Below are positions 17,103 through 27,582 of a stretch of 48,733 nucleotides of DNA, piece by piece. The notes below the pieces were generated by a model. It was given only the letters and a program-made list of their open reading frames with translations, did not search any database and was not told the origin of the DNA. Numbering within the stretch: position 1 is the first letter of the stretch; each line of letters begins with the position of its first letter. The translations under genes and the position numbers were made by a program. Origin of the DNA: Planctomycetaceae bacterium (lineage in GTDB: Bacteria > Planctomycetota > Planctomycetia > Pirellulales > Pirellulaceae); the NCBI GenBank assembly GCA_002726515.1, contig PBTE01000032.1, forward strand, positions 1 through 48,733. Reading direction: 5' to 3'.

Positions 17103-20100
17103 ATGGAAATCCTCGAACGAATCTGGGAACTGCTGCAACTGTTTTTTGGCAGCTTTCTACGTCGTTTCGAACGCGCCATGACCTCGATGTTTGGTTCGTC
17201 GAATGCCCGTTTTATTAAGCGATTGCAGGGGCGGGTGGCGGAGATCAACGCGATTGAATCGAAATATCAGCAGATGACCGACGAGCAGTTGGCAGATCAG
17301 ACGGTTCTATTTCGCGAGCGGTTACAACAAGGTGAAGCATTAGACGATTTGCTTGTCGAGGCTTTTGCAGTGTGTCGCGAAGGTGGTTTCCGGTTTCTCG
17401 GTATGAGGCACTACGACGTGCAATTGATTGGCGGCATGGTGTTGCACACCGGAGCGATTGCCGAAATGGTGACGGGTGAAGGGAAGACACTGGTGGCCAC
17501 GCTGGCAGCGTACTTGAATGCTTTAGCGGGCAAGGGAGTTCACGTCGTGACAGTCAACGATTATCTGGCACGGCGCGACATGGAATGGATGGGACCACTT
17601 TACTTAGGACTCGGTTTGACGGTGGGCACGATTCAAAACGAAATGCCGGTTGCAGATCGGCAAAAAGCCTATGCCTGCGACATCACCTACGGCACGAATA
17701 ATGAATTCGGATTTGACTATTTACGAGACAATATGCGGCCCGCGGCCCGCGGAGACGATCGTTATCCAAAACAATTACAGCAATCACAAGGTCCTCTGCA
17801 TTTTGCAATTGTCGACGAAGTTGACAATATCCTCATTGACGAGGCACGTACGCCGCTGATCATTTCGGGACCCGCGCATGATGACATCGCCAAGTACAGT
17901 AAGGCTGACAAACTTGCCAGGCAGTTGAAGAGAGAAGCTCACTTCGTTGTGAATGAAAAGGACCATAGCGCGAATCTGACCGAGGACGGAGTACGGGAGG
18001 CAGAACACTTGGCCGGGGTTGAAAGCTTTTACACCGCCGGAAATATGGAGTGGCCCCATTTGATCGACAACGCTCTGAGAGCTCACCATCTTTACAGGAA
18101 GGATGTCAACTACGTAGTCAAGGAAGGCATGGTTGTTATTGTCGATGAATTCACCGGCCGCTTGATGGAGGGTCGTCAGTGGAGCGACGGCTTGCATCAG
18201 GCTGTCGAAGCCAAAGAAGGTGTCAAGGTTAAGGAAGAGTCGCAAACTCTGGCCACTATCACGCTTCAGAATTTCTTTAAATTATATGACAAGATCTGCG
18301 GGATGACCGGTACGGCCATGACTGAGGCGAGCGAGTTTCTGAAGATTTATCAGCTGGATGTCATTGCCATTCCCACGAATCGCCCCCTGCAACGTGATGA
18401 GGCGCCCGATGTCATCTATTGTACGGAAGAAGAAAAATACGAGGCGATCGCCGACGACATTGAAAAAACCAATCGGTGGGATGTTCTCGTGAAGCCTGAT
18501 GGTTCGGAGGTCTGGGGCACAGTTCTCAAGAGTCAGGGTGACGATTTGGTTTTTCAGCCTCGTGAAACTAAGAAAAAGGAGGTTGTTCCTTCGTCGTTAC
18601 TCCGCGAAATAAGACGGAAAGGTCGACCGGTACTGGTCGGAACGGTCTCGATTGAAAAGAGCGAGCGGCTGTCCAAGTTATTGGACCGACGAGGTGTTTC
18701 TCATCAAGTGTTGAATGCGAAACACCACAAGCGTGAAGCCAATATTATTTCGCAGGCCGGACGAGTTGGAGCTGTGACCATTGCCACCAACATGGCGGGG
18801 CGGGGGACAGACATCGTCCTGGGAGGCAATTCCGAGACCATGGTCTGGGCCTCCTTGCAGGAAAAATACGAAACACGCTTAGATGTTCCTCGGGAAGAGT
18901 GGGATCACCTGGTCCAAGAGATCGAAACTCGCGAGGAAATGGGCAAGGAAGGCGACTATATCAAGAAAATCGGCGGGCTGCATGTGATCGCCACGGAACG
19001 TCACGAGGCGAGACGGATTGATTTGCAGTTGCGCGGTCGTTGTGGGCGACAGGGAGACCCCGGCAGTAGCCGCTTCTACCTGTCATTGGAAGATGACCTG
19101 ATGAGGATTTTCGCCGGGGAATGGGTGAAAGGGATTCTGGAACGTTTGGGGATGCAGCGTGGCGAAGCGATTGAGAGTCCTGTGGTCACGAGGCGAATTG
19201 CCGCCGCTCAAAAGAAAGTAGAAGAACGAAATTTTGAAATCCGAAAAAGCCTGCTGGAATACGACGAAGTCATGGACGAGCAACGTAAGCGTGTCTATCG
19301 CTATCGTCAGAAAATCCTTGATGGGGAAAATTGTAAGGACCTGATTCTGCAGATGATTCGTGAGCAAGTGGATCATCACTTGAACAAATATCTGGACCGG
19401 AATTACGGCATTGAGTGTTTCGTGGGTTGGGTCGGTTCACGGTTGGCAACAGAACTCGACGCACGCGAATTTCGCGGCATGGACTTCGAAGCTGCTCGCG
19501 ATTATGCGATTGACGAGGCGGAACGATCGGCCGAAGGGCAGGTGCTCGACACGATCGAAGAAAATCTTGACACGGGAATCGATCCCAAAGATTGGAATTG
19601 GGAGGCGGTCGCTAAGTTCGTCAACGGGCGTTGGAGGCTGGGTCTCCGCGATCGCGATCTCAAAAAGACGGGACGCCAGGATCTTTCGGAGATGTTGATA
19701 GAACGGACCCGTAAGGCGATCCACCAAGTCGACTTGTCCGATGCTAGAAGTTTTCTGAAACCTGATTTCGGCCTGCTCAAGACAGCAGGGTGGATCGTTC
19801 ATAAATTTGATTTAGAGATCCCCCGGGAAGAACTTCGTGTGGATGATCAGGACCGTCTGAAAGAGTTAATTTATCGCAGTGTGGTAGCTCGTTACGAAGA
19901 AAAGGAATCCGAGTACCCGATCATTGCCGGCCTGTTGCGATTCAGCACACAACTTCCTGGCGGTGGTTCGAAAATCGACCGTGAGGGGTTGGTGCGCTGG
20001 GCAAATGATCGTTTTCAGGCAGAGTTGAGCCTTGATGATCTGAAGAATAAGCAACGCAGTGAAATCCGAACTCTGTTGATGGTTCATAGTGCCGCCGGCC

Positions 20101-20786
20101 AGAAGCGAGTGACTGAAATACTGAACACCCTCATGGAAAAAATTGCCTCGAATTTTGCGGCGGCAGTGGAGGGTCAGACAGCTGGACAGGCGAGAGCCGA
20201 TAATGGAGCCCTTCACTCATTGGCCGATTGGATTCAGGAGAATGTCAGTGGAGAGATTACAGCAGATGCGTTGGCTAACCTGCAGCGTGATGCGTTGGAA
20301 AAGAAATTGATTACTGCTGTGGAAGAGCGATATCGTCCGGAAATCCGCAGGATGGAGCGGTTGTTGTTGCTCGAGTTAGTCGACAGTGGCTGGAAAGAAC
20401 ACTTGCTGGCCATGGATCACCTGCGCAGCGCCGTCGGTCTGGTCGGATATGCTCAGGTCGATCCCAAGGTAGAGTACAAACGGGAAGGTATGAAACTGTT
20501 TGATGAGAAGTGGTATTTAATTGGAGAAAGGGTCACTGAACTCATCTTCCGAATGGAGCAGTTGGACGAAACATTTGTGGGTTCTACCTGGGCTGAAGGA
20601 GTGGCCAAACACGACCAGGCTCAGTCACCCACTGATTTAGCTGAGCAACAGCATGCTGCCATTCAGGCGAGTCAGGGCGAAAAGAAGGCTGAGCCATTTC
20701 GTAATCGGAGAGAACGTCTGGGGCGGAATGACGCTTGTAGTTGTGGCAGTGGAAAAAAATATAAGAATTGTTGTATGCGGAAGTAA
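17103..20786 (+). CDS. secA: Preprotein translocase ATPase SecA (long form)
   Basis: SecA of 1227 aa; E. coli SecA is 901. Walker A is GEGKT (about 125-129), the DEAD-type box DEVD (238-241), the helicase motif NMAGRGTD near 563-570, and a zinc-binding C-terminus [13 protein letters not shown] that docks SecB or ribosome. Two extra blocks explain the size: about 45 residues at 456-500 inside nucleotide-binding domain 2, and about 250 residues in the helical scaffold region (roughly 780-1030). It drives export through SecYEG. The leader ORF just upstream suggests coupled translation. Kdo transferase follows 54 bp downstream, so a shared transcript is possible. Confidence 0.96.
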   Translation: MEILERIWELLQLFFGSFLRRFERAMTSMFGSSNARFIKRLQGRVAEINAIESKYQQMTDEQLADQTVLFRERLQQGEALDDLLVEAFAVCREGGFRFLGMRHYDVQLIGGMVLHTGAIAEMVTGEGKTLVATLAAYLNALAGKGVHVVTVNDYLARRDMEWMGPLYLGLGLTVGTIQNEMPVADRQKAYACDITYGTNNEFGFDYLRDNMRPAARGDDRYPKQLQQSQGPLHFAIVDEVDNILIDEARTPLIISGPAHDDIAKYSKADKLARQLKREAHFVVNEKDHSANLTEDGVREAEHLAGVESFYTAGNMEWPHLIDNALRAHHLYRKDVNYVVKEGMVVIVDEFTGRLMEGRQWSDGLHQAVEAKEGVKVKEESQTLATITLQNFFKLYDKICGMTGTAMTEASEFLKIYQLDVIAIPTNRPLQRDEAPDVIYCTEEEKYEAIADDIEKTNRWDVLVKPDGSEVWGTVLKSQGDDLVFQPRETKKKEVVPSSLLREIRRKGRPVLVGTVSIEKSERLSKLLDRRGVSHQVLNAKHHKREANIISQAGRVGAVTIATNMAGRGTDIVLGGNSETMVWASLQEKYETRLDVPREEWDHLVQEIETREEMGKEGDYIKKIGGLHVIATERHEARRIDLQLRGRCGRQGDPGSSRFYLSLEDDLMRIFAGEWVKGILERLGMQRGEAIESPVVTRRIAAAQKKVEERNFEIRKSLLEYDEVMDEQRKRVYRYRQKILDGENCKDLILQMIREQVDHHLNKYLDRNYGIECFVGWVGSRLATELDAREFRGMDFEAARDYAIDEAERSAEGQVLDTIEENLDTGIDPKDWNWEAVAKFVNGRWRLGLRDRDLKKTGRQDLSEMLIERTRKAIHQVDLSDARSFLKPDFGLLKTAGWIVHKFDLEIPREELRVDDQDRLKELIYRSVVARYEEKESEYPIIAGLLRFSTQLPGGGSKIDREGLVRWANDRFQAELSLDDLKNKQRSEIRTLLMVHSAAGQKRVTEILNTLMEKIASNFAAAVEGQTAGQARADNGALHSLADWIQENVSGEITADALANLQRDALEKKLITAVEERYRPEIRRMERLLLLELVDSGWKEHLLAMDHLRSAVGLVGYAQVDPKVEYKREGMKLFDEKWYLIGERVTELIFRMEQLDETFVGSTWAEGVAKHDQAQSPTDLAEQQHAAIQASQGEKKAEPFRNRRERLGRNDACSCGSGKKYKNCCMRK

Positions 20787-20839
20787 AGTGGCCAATAAGG
20801 TGGATCGAACCGCCGTGGCCGGGTCATGGTTTGTTTGAG

Positions 20840-22219
20840 ATGGTGCCGGGAAAGGAATCCCCAGTGGCTATCGGGTTGAATCTACTTTACCTGGCTCTAC
20901 TGTTCTTCATGCTTCCCTGGTTTCTCTGGAAGTGGTCACGTACCGGGAAATATCGTGAAGGAATGTGGACTCGTCTGACGGGAAACGTTCCGTTGCGTCC
21001 TGGATCAAAAGACTGTGTCTGGTTACACGCTGTCAGCGTAGGCGAAGTGAATCTGTTGGGACCACTGATTGAAGAGTTAGAGCGGGAGCATCCCGAATGT
21101 GAGTGTGTCATTTCCACGACGACTAACACCGGGTACACGCTGGCGCGCAAGAAATATGCCCCGCGTTTGGTCTTTTATTGCCCGTTGGATTTTAGTTGGG
21201 CTGTTCGCAACAGCCTTCGCCGCATACGTCCCTCGGTACTGCTCCTTGCTGAGTTGGAACTATGGCCCAATTTGATCCGCACAGCTAGTCGTCAGGGAGT
21301 TCGGGTCGCGGTGGTCAACGGCCGACTGAGCGAAAGCAGCTTTCGTGGATACATGCGATGGTCCTGGCTGTTTCGGGGGTTGCTACGCCGATTGGACTTC
21401 ATCGCGGCACAGAACCACGAGTATGCAGACCGCTTTCGACGTTTAGGAGGGGACGATGCGCAAGTGCATGTTACCGGTTCTCTGAAATTTGATGGTGCCC
21501 AGACCGACCGCGACAATCCCGCGACGCGTCAGCTTGCCAGACTTGCCGGGTTTGTTCCGGAGGATGTCGTGTTTCTGGCAGGAAGCACACAGGAACCTGA
21601 AGAACAGTTGGCCCTGAGGACTTATCAGGAATTGTCAGGTGAACATGAACAATTGCGTCTTGTTTTGGTCCCCCGGCATCCAGAACGGTTCGACGCGGTT
21701 GCCGGTCTGCTAAACGAATCAGGTTTGCCGTGGCGGCGGCGAAGTGAATTGACCGGTGACGATGCCAAGGTTCGCGTTTTGTTGGTCGACACGGTAGGAG
21801 AATTGGGAGCTTGGTGGGGTACGTCTCAGATTGCTTTTGTCGGAGGCAGCATGGGATCGCGTGGTGGCCAGAACATGATTGAGCCGGCTGCTTACGGCGC
21901 GGCAGTCTGTTTCGGACCTCACACCAGTAATTTTCGGCATGTCGTGGAGGTGATGTTATCTGCCGGAGCAGCAAGGGTAGTTCACGATGGTCCGGAACTG
22001 ACACGATTCGTCCGTCGATCGATCGAGGATCCCGAATTCTTACGTCAGTACGGTCAGGCTGCTCAACAGTTGGTAGCCAACCAGTTGGGCGCAACTTCGA
22101 AGACCATCAAGTTGTTGGCTGCACGACGGGACCTTTCCGGTGAGTTGCTCCGCACTGACAGAGGTCATGCACCGACCGTCAAATCTCGGGGGACAGCGCA
22201 GTCGCAACGGCCCTTCTAG
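20840..22219 (+). CDS. waaA: 3-deoxy-D-manno-octulosonic acid (Kdo) transferase
   Basis: A 459-aa inner-membrane glycosyltransferase that adds Kdo to lipid A precursor. It has one N-terminal membrane anchor (GLNLLYLALLFFMLPWFLW), a GT-30 N-domain (WLHAVSVGEVNLLGPLIEEL with the catalytic Glu; ISTTTNTGYTLARK; LLLAELELWPNLI) and a C-terminal CMP-Kdo-binding domain (FVGGSMGSRGGQNMIEPAAYG). The presence of this gene implies an LPS-like outer membrane. The start is uncertain: ATG 20840 has no ribosome site, while GTG 20864 is 7 bases after AAAGGA and would give a protein starting at the anchor. Confidence 0.92.
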   Translation: MVPGKESPVAIGLNLLYLALLFFMLPWFLWKWSRTGKYREGMWTRLTGNVPLRPGSKDCVWLHAVSVGEVNLLGPLIEELEREHPECECVISTTTNTGYTLARKKYAPRLVFYCPLDFSWAVRNSLRRIRPSVLLLAELELWPNLIRTASRQGVRVAVVNGRLSESSFRGYMRWSWLFRGLLRRLDFIAAQNHEYADRFRRLGGDDAQVHVTGSLKFDGAQTDRDNPATRQLARLAGFVPEDVVFLAGSTQEPEEQLALRTYQELSGEHEQLRLVLVPRHPERFDAVAGLLNESGLPWRRRSELTGDDAKVRVLLVDTVGELGAWWGTSQIAFVGGSMGSRGGQNMIEPAAYGAAVCFGPHTSNFRHVVEVMLSAGAARVVHDGPELTRFVRRSIEDPEFLRQYGQAAQQLVANQLGATSKTIKLLAARRDLSGELLRTDRGHAPTVKSRGTAQSQRPF

Positions 22220-22222
22220 CGG

Positions 22223-22252
22223 TTGTATGGACTCTTGGCTGCGGCTTATAAT
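22223..22252 (+). promoter_or_regulatory. Probable metK promoter
   Basis: A perfect TATAAT (22247-22252) with TTGTAT 18 bp upstream (22223-22228), giving a leader of about 35 bases before the GTG start. The -35 is a partial match. No SAM riboswitch motif is present in this short leader. Confidence 0.5.
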
Positions 22253-22294
22253 GAATGCCACCAATTTTCCACACCCCTTGGAGGAGTTTTTCCC

Positions 22295-23479
22295 GTGTCA
22301 TCAGGTAATTTTCTCTTTACCAGTGAATCTGTCAGCATGGGGCATCCTGATAAACTTGCCGATCAGATTTCGGATGGAGTTTTAGACGCGTTATTTGCTC
22401 AAGATCCGTATAGCCGGGTTGCCTGTGAAACGATGGTGACGACTGGCCTGGCTATCATTGCAGGGGAGATTACGACAACGGCTGTTGTTGACTTTCAGTC
22501 CGTCGTTCGTGACGTCATCAGGGAAGTCGGATACACGGACGATGAAATGGGGATTTGTGCAGATACCTGTGCTGTTATGGTGTCGCTTGACAAGCAAAGT
22601 CCGGACATTGCCCAAGGGGTCAACGAGGATTCATCCAGGGGCAAGGACGTGGGCGCCGGTGATCAGGGTTTAATGTTCGGGTTTGCCTGCAATGAAACTC
22701 CAGAACTCATGCCGATGCCCATCGCTTTGTCTCATCGTATTCTCAACCGTCTGGTGGAGGCCCGCCAAAACAGCGAAGTGCCTTGGCTGCGTCCGGACAG
22801 TAAGAGTCAGGTCACGATCGAATACGAGGGGTTTCGGCCTGTCCGTGTTGACACTGTCGTCGTTTCCACGCAGCATGCACCAGACGTGTCCCATACGGAA
22901 ATTAAGAACTACATTATCGAACAAATTGTGAATCCTCTTCTACCGAACGAGCTGAGCAGCCAGGGTATCCAATTCCATATCAATCCGACCGGAAGGTTCG
23001 TTTTGGGCGGGCCGCATGGTGATTGTGGTTTAACGGGTCGCAAGATCATTGTGGACACCTATGGCGGCTGGGGCCGGCACGGTGGTGGCGCTTTTAGTGG
23101 CAAGGATCCGACGAAGGTCGACCGGAGTGCTGCTTACATGGCCCGTCACGTGGCGAAGAACATTGTCGCAGCCAACCTGGCAGAACGCTGCGAAGTGCAG
23201 TTGGCCTATGCGATTGGAGTTTCCGAACCAGTGAGTGTGCACGTGGACACCCAGGGGACGGGTCGTGTTGATGATGATCAGATTTGTCGTGTCGTGCGGG
23301 AATTCTTTTCACTCACGCCTGCAAAGATCATCGAATACCTGGACCTACGCCGGCCTATATTCCGTAAGACGGCCGCTGGTGGCCATTTTGGGCGCAGCGA
23401 GCCCGAATTCACCTGGGAATCAACCCATCGATCTGGCGAATTGTCCGAAGCGGTGGGTGCCGGTACAGTTTCGACCTAG
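22295..23479 (+). CDS. metK: S-adenosylmethionine synthetase
   Basis: A 394-aa MetK, full length for bacteria (about 384). It makes SAM from methionine and ATP in the cytoplasm. Diagnostic segments: [12 protein letters not shown] near the N-terminus (ATP and metal binding), [15 protein letters not shown] in the middle and [10 protein letters not shown] near the end; [20 protein letters not shown] carries the phosphate-binding loop. I chose GTG 22295 because GGAGGAG sits 8 bases upstream and the conserved protein begins there; an in-frame upstream start would add 24 non-conserved residues. Confidence 0.96.
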   Translation: MSSGNFLFTSESVSMGHPDKLADQISDGVLDALFAQDPYSRVACETMVTTGLAIIAGEITTTAVVDFQSVVRDVIREVGYTDDEMGICADTCAVMVSLDKQSPDIAQGVNEDSSRGKDVGAGDQGLMFGFACNETPELMPMPIALSHRILNRLVEARQNSEVPWLRPDSKSQVTIEYEGFRPVRVDTVVVSTQHAPDVSHTEIKNYIIEQIVNPLLPNELSSQGIQFHINPTGRFVLGGPHGDCGLTGRKIIVDTYGGWGRHGGGAFSGKDPTKVDRSAAYMARHVAKNIVAANLAERCEVQLAYAIGVSEPVSVHVDTQGTGRVDDDQICRVVREFFSLTPAKIIEYLDLRRPIFRKTAAGGHFGRSEPEFTWESTHRSGELSEAVGAGTVST

Positions 23480-23493
23480 ACGGTTTGAAGTGT

Positions 23494-24348
23494 ATGGCTG
23501 CGCAGACTGCCAACTTGTCATCGCTCCGTTTCCGAGTTGCAAATCCGTCGGTTCTCGGATTTTTGCGTTGTCTTGTCTGGACAATTTCGACATCGCTCGC
23601 CATCGTGGCAGTCATCTTGTTGCTGCGCCGCGGATTGGGCGGGTTGGTTCGACCTCTCGATGTGGTTTCATTCCTGATCACGGGAATTACTTTGGCGACA
23701 CTGCTTGGTGTTTCGCGGTGGTTGACCTGGGCCATGGTGGAACGACTTTCCCTGGTTGAACGACGTGTTTTATGGGGACTCCCGGGGGCAGCAGGTTTGT
23801 TGATTGCCGTGGGGGTTTCGTTGCCAAGTTCTTCTTTGTGGGGGCTATTCTTTTTCTGGTCAATCCTTCTTCTAGAGGAAGGAGTTTTCATTTCGCGCCT
23901 GGTCCACTGGCTCCCTCCGGGATGGAGGCCACGTAATTCGTCGATAGAGCCAACACACATCAAGGAAGAACCAGGTTCAACCCGCTCTCCTTTGCTTCCG
24001 GCTGGTGATTGGTGGACAGGTGACATGCCCGGGGAAGTGTTCCAGCAGATCACGCTTGCACGGGATGAAACCGGCAGGGAATTCTACTGCGGGCGCTTGC
24101 GCGTGGAATTTGCAGCCGGTCAACGTGTGACAAGTCTGCATATCGGTTTTTGTCCGCCACTGGAATTTAGCCCGGACCTAGTCGTTGAACAAATTGCTGG
24201 TCCTGAAGTGCACGTGAAGTCATCACAGGTACTGCCCTATGGTGCTCGCTTGGAGGTCAAGCTGAAAACACTCGGACAGGAACCAAGTGACGCGGTCTTG
24301 GAATTTTTCGCCCAGCACGTTGCGAGTGCGGGTCCTTCTACAACATGA
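23494..24348 (+). CDS. Membrane protein of unknown function
   Basis: A 284-aa protein I do not recognise. The first half has about four predicted membrane segments (CLVWTISTSLAIVAVILLL; VVSFLITGITLATLLGV; LPGAAGLLIAVGVSL; LWGLFFFWSILLLEE). The C-terminal half (about 150-284) is soluble, with TGDMPGEVFQQITLARDETG and a beta-rich tail; an LEFSPDLVVEQI stretch resembles planctomycete proteins of unknown role. It starts 14 bp after metK, so co-transcription is likely. ATG 23494 is preceded by TTGAAG. No catalytic motif is visible. Confidence 0.7.
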   Translation: MAAQTANLSSLRFRVANPSVLGFLRCLVWTISTSLAIVAVILLLRRGLGGLVRPLDVVSFLITGITLATLLGVSRWLTWAMVERLSLVERRVLWGLPGAAGLLIAVGVSLPSSSLWGLFFFWSILLLEEGVFISRLVHWLPPGWRPRNSSIEPTHIKEEPGSTRSPLLPAGDWWTGDMPGEVFQQITLARDETGREFYCGRLRVEFAAGQRVTSLHIGFCPPLEFSPDLVVEQIAGPEVHVKSSQVLPYGARLEVKLKTLGQEPSDAVLEFFAQHVASAGPSTT

Positions 24349-24626
24349 TCGGTGTTGTCTGCTCCTGGGACATCTGTTTCTGGCCGCCACGTCAAAACTG
24401 CTCGCCGGTCGGCAACATTCCCCCCTGGTGATCCATGCCGGTTCGGTCAATAATTGTGGCTGTGCACCAGCAGGGTTCGGGGTATTTCTGATCATTCCAG
24501 GCGCTGTCATGCTCCGCATCGGCTGGTCATTCCATTCACCCAGTTTGCGTTTTGTTGGTTGTTGATGTTGTGTACTGAACAGCAGATGCATTTCCACCGA
24601 CAACTTTCTCTTACGGTAGAAAAACA

Positions 24627-24743
24627 ATGGCACGTTGGCCGCGACACACGTGGACGTCGATTTTCACCTATTTGATCATCTTTCTGGGATTCCCCGCCTT
24701 ATGTTTGCTGGCCCATGCCTATGTGCAAGGTTGGCTGTTTTGA
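24627..24743 (+). CDS. Possible 38-aa single-pass membrane protein
   Basis: A short frame reading MARWPRHTW, a hydrophobic segment (SIFTYLIIFLGFPALCLLA) and HAYVQGWLF. It has the N-positive, one-helix design of real small membrane proteins, ends 12 bp before the guanylyltransferase gene on the same strand, and lies in a 407-bp gap otherwise empty. The ribosome site is weak (GGTAG, 8 bases upstream). Function unknown. Confidence 0.45.
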   Translation: MARWPRHTWTSIFTYLIIFLGFPALCLLAHAYVQGWLF

Positions 24744-24755
24744 GAACGGAACAGT

Positions 24756-25847
24756 ATGTTACACGCAGTGATCATGGCCGGAGGATCTGGAACCAGGTTC
24801 TGGCCGGCAAGCCGGAATAGCCATCCAAAACAGTTACTGGATGTGTTAGGCGACCGGTCGATGATTCAATCGACCGTGGGCCGGCTGGATACTCTCGTTC
24901 CACTCGAACGTGTTCTGATTGTCACGAATCAACGTTTATGCCAGGCGATTTGTCAACAATTACCGCAACTTCCGCGGGCTGGTGTGTTGGGAGAACCTTG
25001 TAAGCGTGACACGGCCCCTTGTATTGGCTTGGCAGCCTTGCAAGTCAGTCAAAATGACCAAGATGCGACGATGCTGGTCATGCCCGCGGACCACGTGATT
25101 CAACCGGTCGAAAAATTTCAACAGGCAATTCGATTTGCTACACAGCTTGTTGAAGAGCGACCGAGTCGTTTGGTGACTTTTGGAATTCGACCAACCTATC
25201 CTGCCGAGTCGTTTGGATACATCGAGCGTGGCGAACCCTTCCAGGACCGCAGTGGTAAACCGTCAGAAATGGCTGCCTTTGAGGTTCAGCAATTCAGAGA
25301 AAAACCCGATAGCGAGGCAGCACGTCGATATCTGGAAGCTGGGAAATTTTACTGGAATTCCGGCATCTTTTTGTGGAAGGCCGGTCAGATCATGCACGAA
25401 TTATCTAGGCACGAGCCCGAGATGTATGCCCGTTTGGAGACCATAGGAAAAGCATTCGGCTCGCCTGATTTTGGGTCGATTTTGGAACAGGAGTTCACAG
25501 CCATTCAGGGGAAGTCCATTGACTATGCTGTCATGGAGCGGGCTGAGGAGGTCGTTGTGGTTGAGGCTCCGTTCGAATGGGATGATGTGGGCAGTTGGCA
25601 GGCGATCGCCCGTCTTAACGGGGCGGACGTGAACGGAAACACGGTGATTGGACTTCATGTGGGAATCAATACGCGGGACAGCATTGTCCGCACAGACAGC
25701 GAACATTTAGTTGTGACACTGGGGCTGCAAGACTGCATCGTTGTTCACACACCCGATGCTACGTTGGTGGCAAATAAGCATGAGGAGGAAGCAGTGCGCG
25801 AGGTAGTGAAGTTGCTGGACGAAAAGAACTGGCAGCAGTTTCTGTAA
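24756..25847 (+). CDS. Mannose-1-phosphate guanylyltransferase
   Basis: A 363-aa nucleotidyltransferase making GDP-mannose from GTP and mannose-1-phosphate for surface polysaccharide. The nucleotide loop is MAGGSGTRFWPASR followed by PKQLLDVLG; later VMPADHVI, PAESFGYIERG and FREKPD are family motifs, and FYWNSGIFLWKA is strongly characteristic. The length matches the monofunctional (ManC N-domain only) type, with no phosphomannose isomerase domain. ATG 24756 follows CGGAACAGT. It lies 12 bp after the small membrane ORF. Confidence 0.93.
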   Translation: MLHAVIMAGGSGTRFWPASRNSHPKQLLDVLGDRSMIQSTVGRLDTLVPLERVLIVTNQRLCQAICQQLPQLPRAGVLGEPCKRDTAPCIGLAALQVSQNDQDATMLVMPADHVIQPVEKFQQAIRFATQLVEERPSRLVTFGIRPTYPAESFGYIERGEPFQDRSGKPSEMAAFEVQQFREKPDSEAARRYLEAGKFYWNSGIFLWKAGQIMHELSRHEPEMYARLETIGKAFGSPDFGSILEQEFTAIQGKSIDYAVMERAEEVVVVEAPFEWDDVGSWQAIARLNGADVNGNTVIGLHVGINTRDSIVRTDSEHLVVTLGLQDCIVVHTPDATLVANKHEEEAVREVVKLLDEKNWQQFL

Positions 25848-25884
25848 CAGGAGGGTGTCATTTTCGAGCAGAGTCGGTGTCCTG

Positions 25885-25919
25885 CCTGTTTTCATGCGGT
25901 GTTCGATGTGCAAAACAGG
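25885..25919 (+). terminator. 3' hairpin after the guanylyltransferase gene
   Basis: CCTGTTTT (25885-25892) pairs perfectly with AAAACAGG (25912-25919) across a 19-base loop, about 40 bp after the stop. There is no T-run after the stem, so the terminator role is uncertain. Confidence 0.35.
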
Positions 25920-26137
25920 GTCAAGTTGGAGTGATTGTAAATGAATCTAAGGGGCTGGAGTTGACACCGAAGATCGCCGAAGAACGATTTTTCGTCCGGT
26001 GAGATTCGATCTTGGATTTGCGCATTACCTTTGGAATATCTTGCGGGTCAAGGGATTAAGTTGACAGTGTGAGCAAGAAGTTTCCCAATTCATCATTTGC
26101 GGGAGCCCGTTTAAGGCAATCCGCACGCAACAGTAAT

Positions 26138-26599
26138 ATGACCATCAGCGATTCAGGACGTCTTGCGGGGATTGACTACGGGACTGTCAGAATCGGAGTA
26201 GCTGTTACCGACTTCAACCGAACGATCGCCAGTCCATACGACAATTACCAAAGGAAAAATACTCAAGCGGATGGAACGTATTTTCTGCAACTGGTAAGGG
26301 AGGAAGATATTGTAGGTTTTGTTGTAGGGCTTCCGGTTCATTTGAGTGGCGAAGAGAGCCAGAAATCTCAAGAGGCTCGTCAGTTTGCTGATTGGCTTTA
26401 TCGTGTTACGAGTGTCCCCGTCGATTTTTTTGATGAGCGATTTACTTCCGTTCAGGCGGAATCATTCTTGATAGAGGCTGGTTTTACCCGACAGAAAAGA
26501 AAACAGCGGCGGGATAAGTTAGCTGCTCAAATCATGCTTGCTGCTTACCTCGAAAATCAGGAACGACCAGACAGGCGACCTGGACCGATCGAGGACTGA
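26138..26599 (+). CDS. ruvX: Putative pre-16S rRNA nuclease / Holliday junction resolvase-like YqgF
   Basis: A 153-aa RNase H-fold nuclease of the YqgF/RuvX family. The catalytic strand reads LAGIDYGTVRIGVAVTD with the first acidic residue; VVGLPVHLSGEES and FFDERFTSVQAE carry the others. In E. coli the homologue is involved in maturation of the 16S rRNA 5' end. I use ATG 26138, close to the conserved domain; a GTG at 26069 would add 23 residues. The gene is immediately followed by the epimerase-like gene (6 bp), so the two are probably an operon. Confidence 0.9.
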   Translation: MTISDSGRLAGIDYGTVRIGVAVTDFNRTIASPYDNYQRKNTQADGTYFLQLVREEDIVGFVVGLPVHLSGEESQKSQEARQFADWLYRVTSVPVDFFDERFTSVQAESFLIEAGFTRQKRKQRRDKLAAQIMLAAYLENQERPDRRPGPIED

Positions 26600-26605
26600 A
26601 GTTCC

Positions 26606-27475
26606 ATGTCGAAACTTGTCATTGGTTGCGGCTACCTGGGTCGCCGGGTTGCCATGCAATGGCTCGGCCAAGGTGAAACAGTACATGCGATTAGCAGATG
26701 CAACCGGCGGGCTGGCGAATTGGCTGCGGAGGGAATGCTGCCTATTGTAGCGGATGTCAGTCGGCCGGCGACGCTCGACAAACTTCCAGCCGTGCGGACA
26801 GTATTGTTTGCGGTTGGATATGATCGGAAGTCAGGCTTGTCGATGGAGGAAGTCTATGTGGATGGGTTGCTGCACGTTCTCGATCGACTCCCGGATTCTG
26901 TCCAACGTTTCATCTACGTCAGTTCTACAGGGGTCTACGGGCAGGAAGATGGAAGTTGGGTGGATGAAGACTCCGTCTCTGTTCCAACTCGCCCGGGTGG
27001 CATGACTTGTTTGGCCGCCGAACAAAAGTTGGCAGCCCACGAAGTCGGAGACCTGCGTGTCGTGCTCCGCTTGGCAGGGATCTATGGGCCGGGAAGAATC
27101 CCCCGCTTGGAGTCGATGATCACTGAAGGTGTAGTGAGAGCTCCCGCTCAGGGATACTTGAACTTGATCTACATCGACGACGCAGTCCAGGCCGTCTTGG
27201 CCGCTGAGCGCTACGCCGTACCACCGAGGACTTACACGGTTTCCGATGGCCATCCGGTGTACCGATCCGAATTTTACCGAGTTTTGGCTCGGTTTTGCAG
27301 CGTGCCGACACCAAGTTTTCAGCCGCCCCTGCTGGGGTCGGGCAAAGCCGAGAGAGGTAAGTCAGACAAACGGGTGAGCAATTCTCGCATGCTCCAAGAG
27401 TTGCGTGTTCAGTTGGGTTATCCTTCTTTTCGCAAAGGTTTGACCGCGGCACTGAGAGGCGTTCAAGCCAGATAG
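26606..27475 (+). CDS. NAD(P)-binding epimerase-like SDR protein (YeeZ-like)
   Basis: A 289-aa extended short-chain dehydrogenase. The Rossmann loop is VIGCGYLGRR at the N-terminus (GxGxxG). VSSTGVYG (about 110-117) supplies the substrate Ser/Thr, and LRLAGIYGPGR, then LNLIYIDDAVQAV, are typical of NAD-dependent epimerases. The usual YxxxK catalytic pair is not obvious: the equivalent region reads GMTCLAAEQKL, with the lysine kept but no tyrosine, as in divergent members of this group. Substrate unknown. It follows ruvX by 6 bp. Confidence 0.82.
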   Translation: MSKLVIGCGYLGRRVAMQWLGQGETVHAISRCNRRAGELAAEGMLPIVADVSRPATLDKLPAVRTVLFAVGYDRKSGLSMEEVYVDGLLHVLDRLPDSVQRFIYVSSTGVYGQEDGSWVDEDSVSVPTRPGGMTCLAAEQKLAAHEVGDLRVVLRLAGIYGPGRIPRLESMITEGVVRAPAQGYLNLIYIDDAVQAVLAAERYAVPPRTYTVSDGHPVYRSEFYRVLARFCSVPTPSFQPPLLGSGKAERGKSDKRVSNSRMLQELRVQLGYPSFRKGLTAALRGVQAR

Positions 27476-27489
27476 GCCGATGGTGCTGG

Positions 27490-27518
27490 TTGTACCTTTG
27501 GCGGTTGCCTCTTACAAT
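27490..27518 (+). promoter_or_regulatory. Probable promoter of the second metallo-hydrolase gene
   Basis: TTGTAC (27490-27495), 17 bp, TACAAT (27513-27518), 64 bp upstream of the start at 27583. The -10 matches consensus at 5 of 6 bases. The layout resembles the metK promoter. Confidence 0.5.
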
Positions 27519-27582
27519 CTTGGGCTAGGCTGCGAGTCGCCGAGGACCCCTGGACCCTGTTCAAGGAATGGAAGGAAGTTCT

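Noticed and set aside
22253-22294. SAM riboswitch upstream of metK
   Set aside because: The leader is about 40 bases and lacks the conserved core of the SAM riboswitch classes I know.
24287-24565. A 92-codon plus-strand frame after the metK-linked membrane protein
   Set aside because: It overlaps the end of that gene, has no ribosome site and no recognisable sequence.
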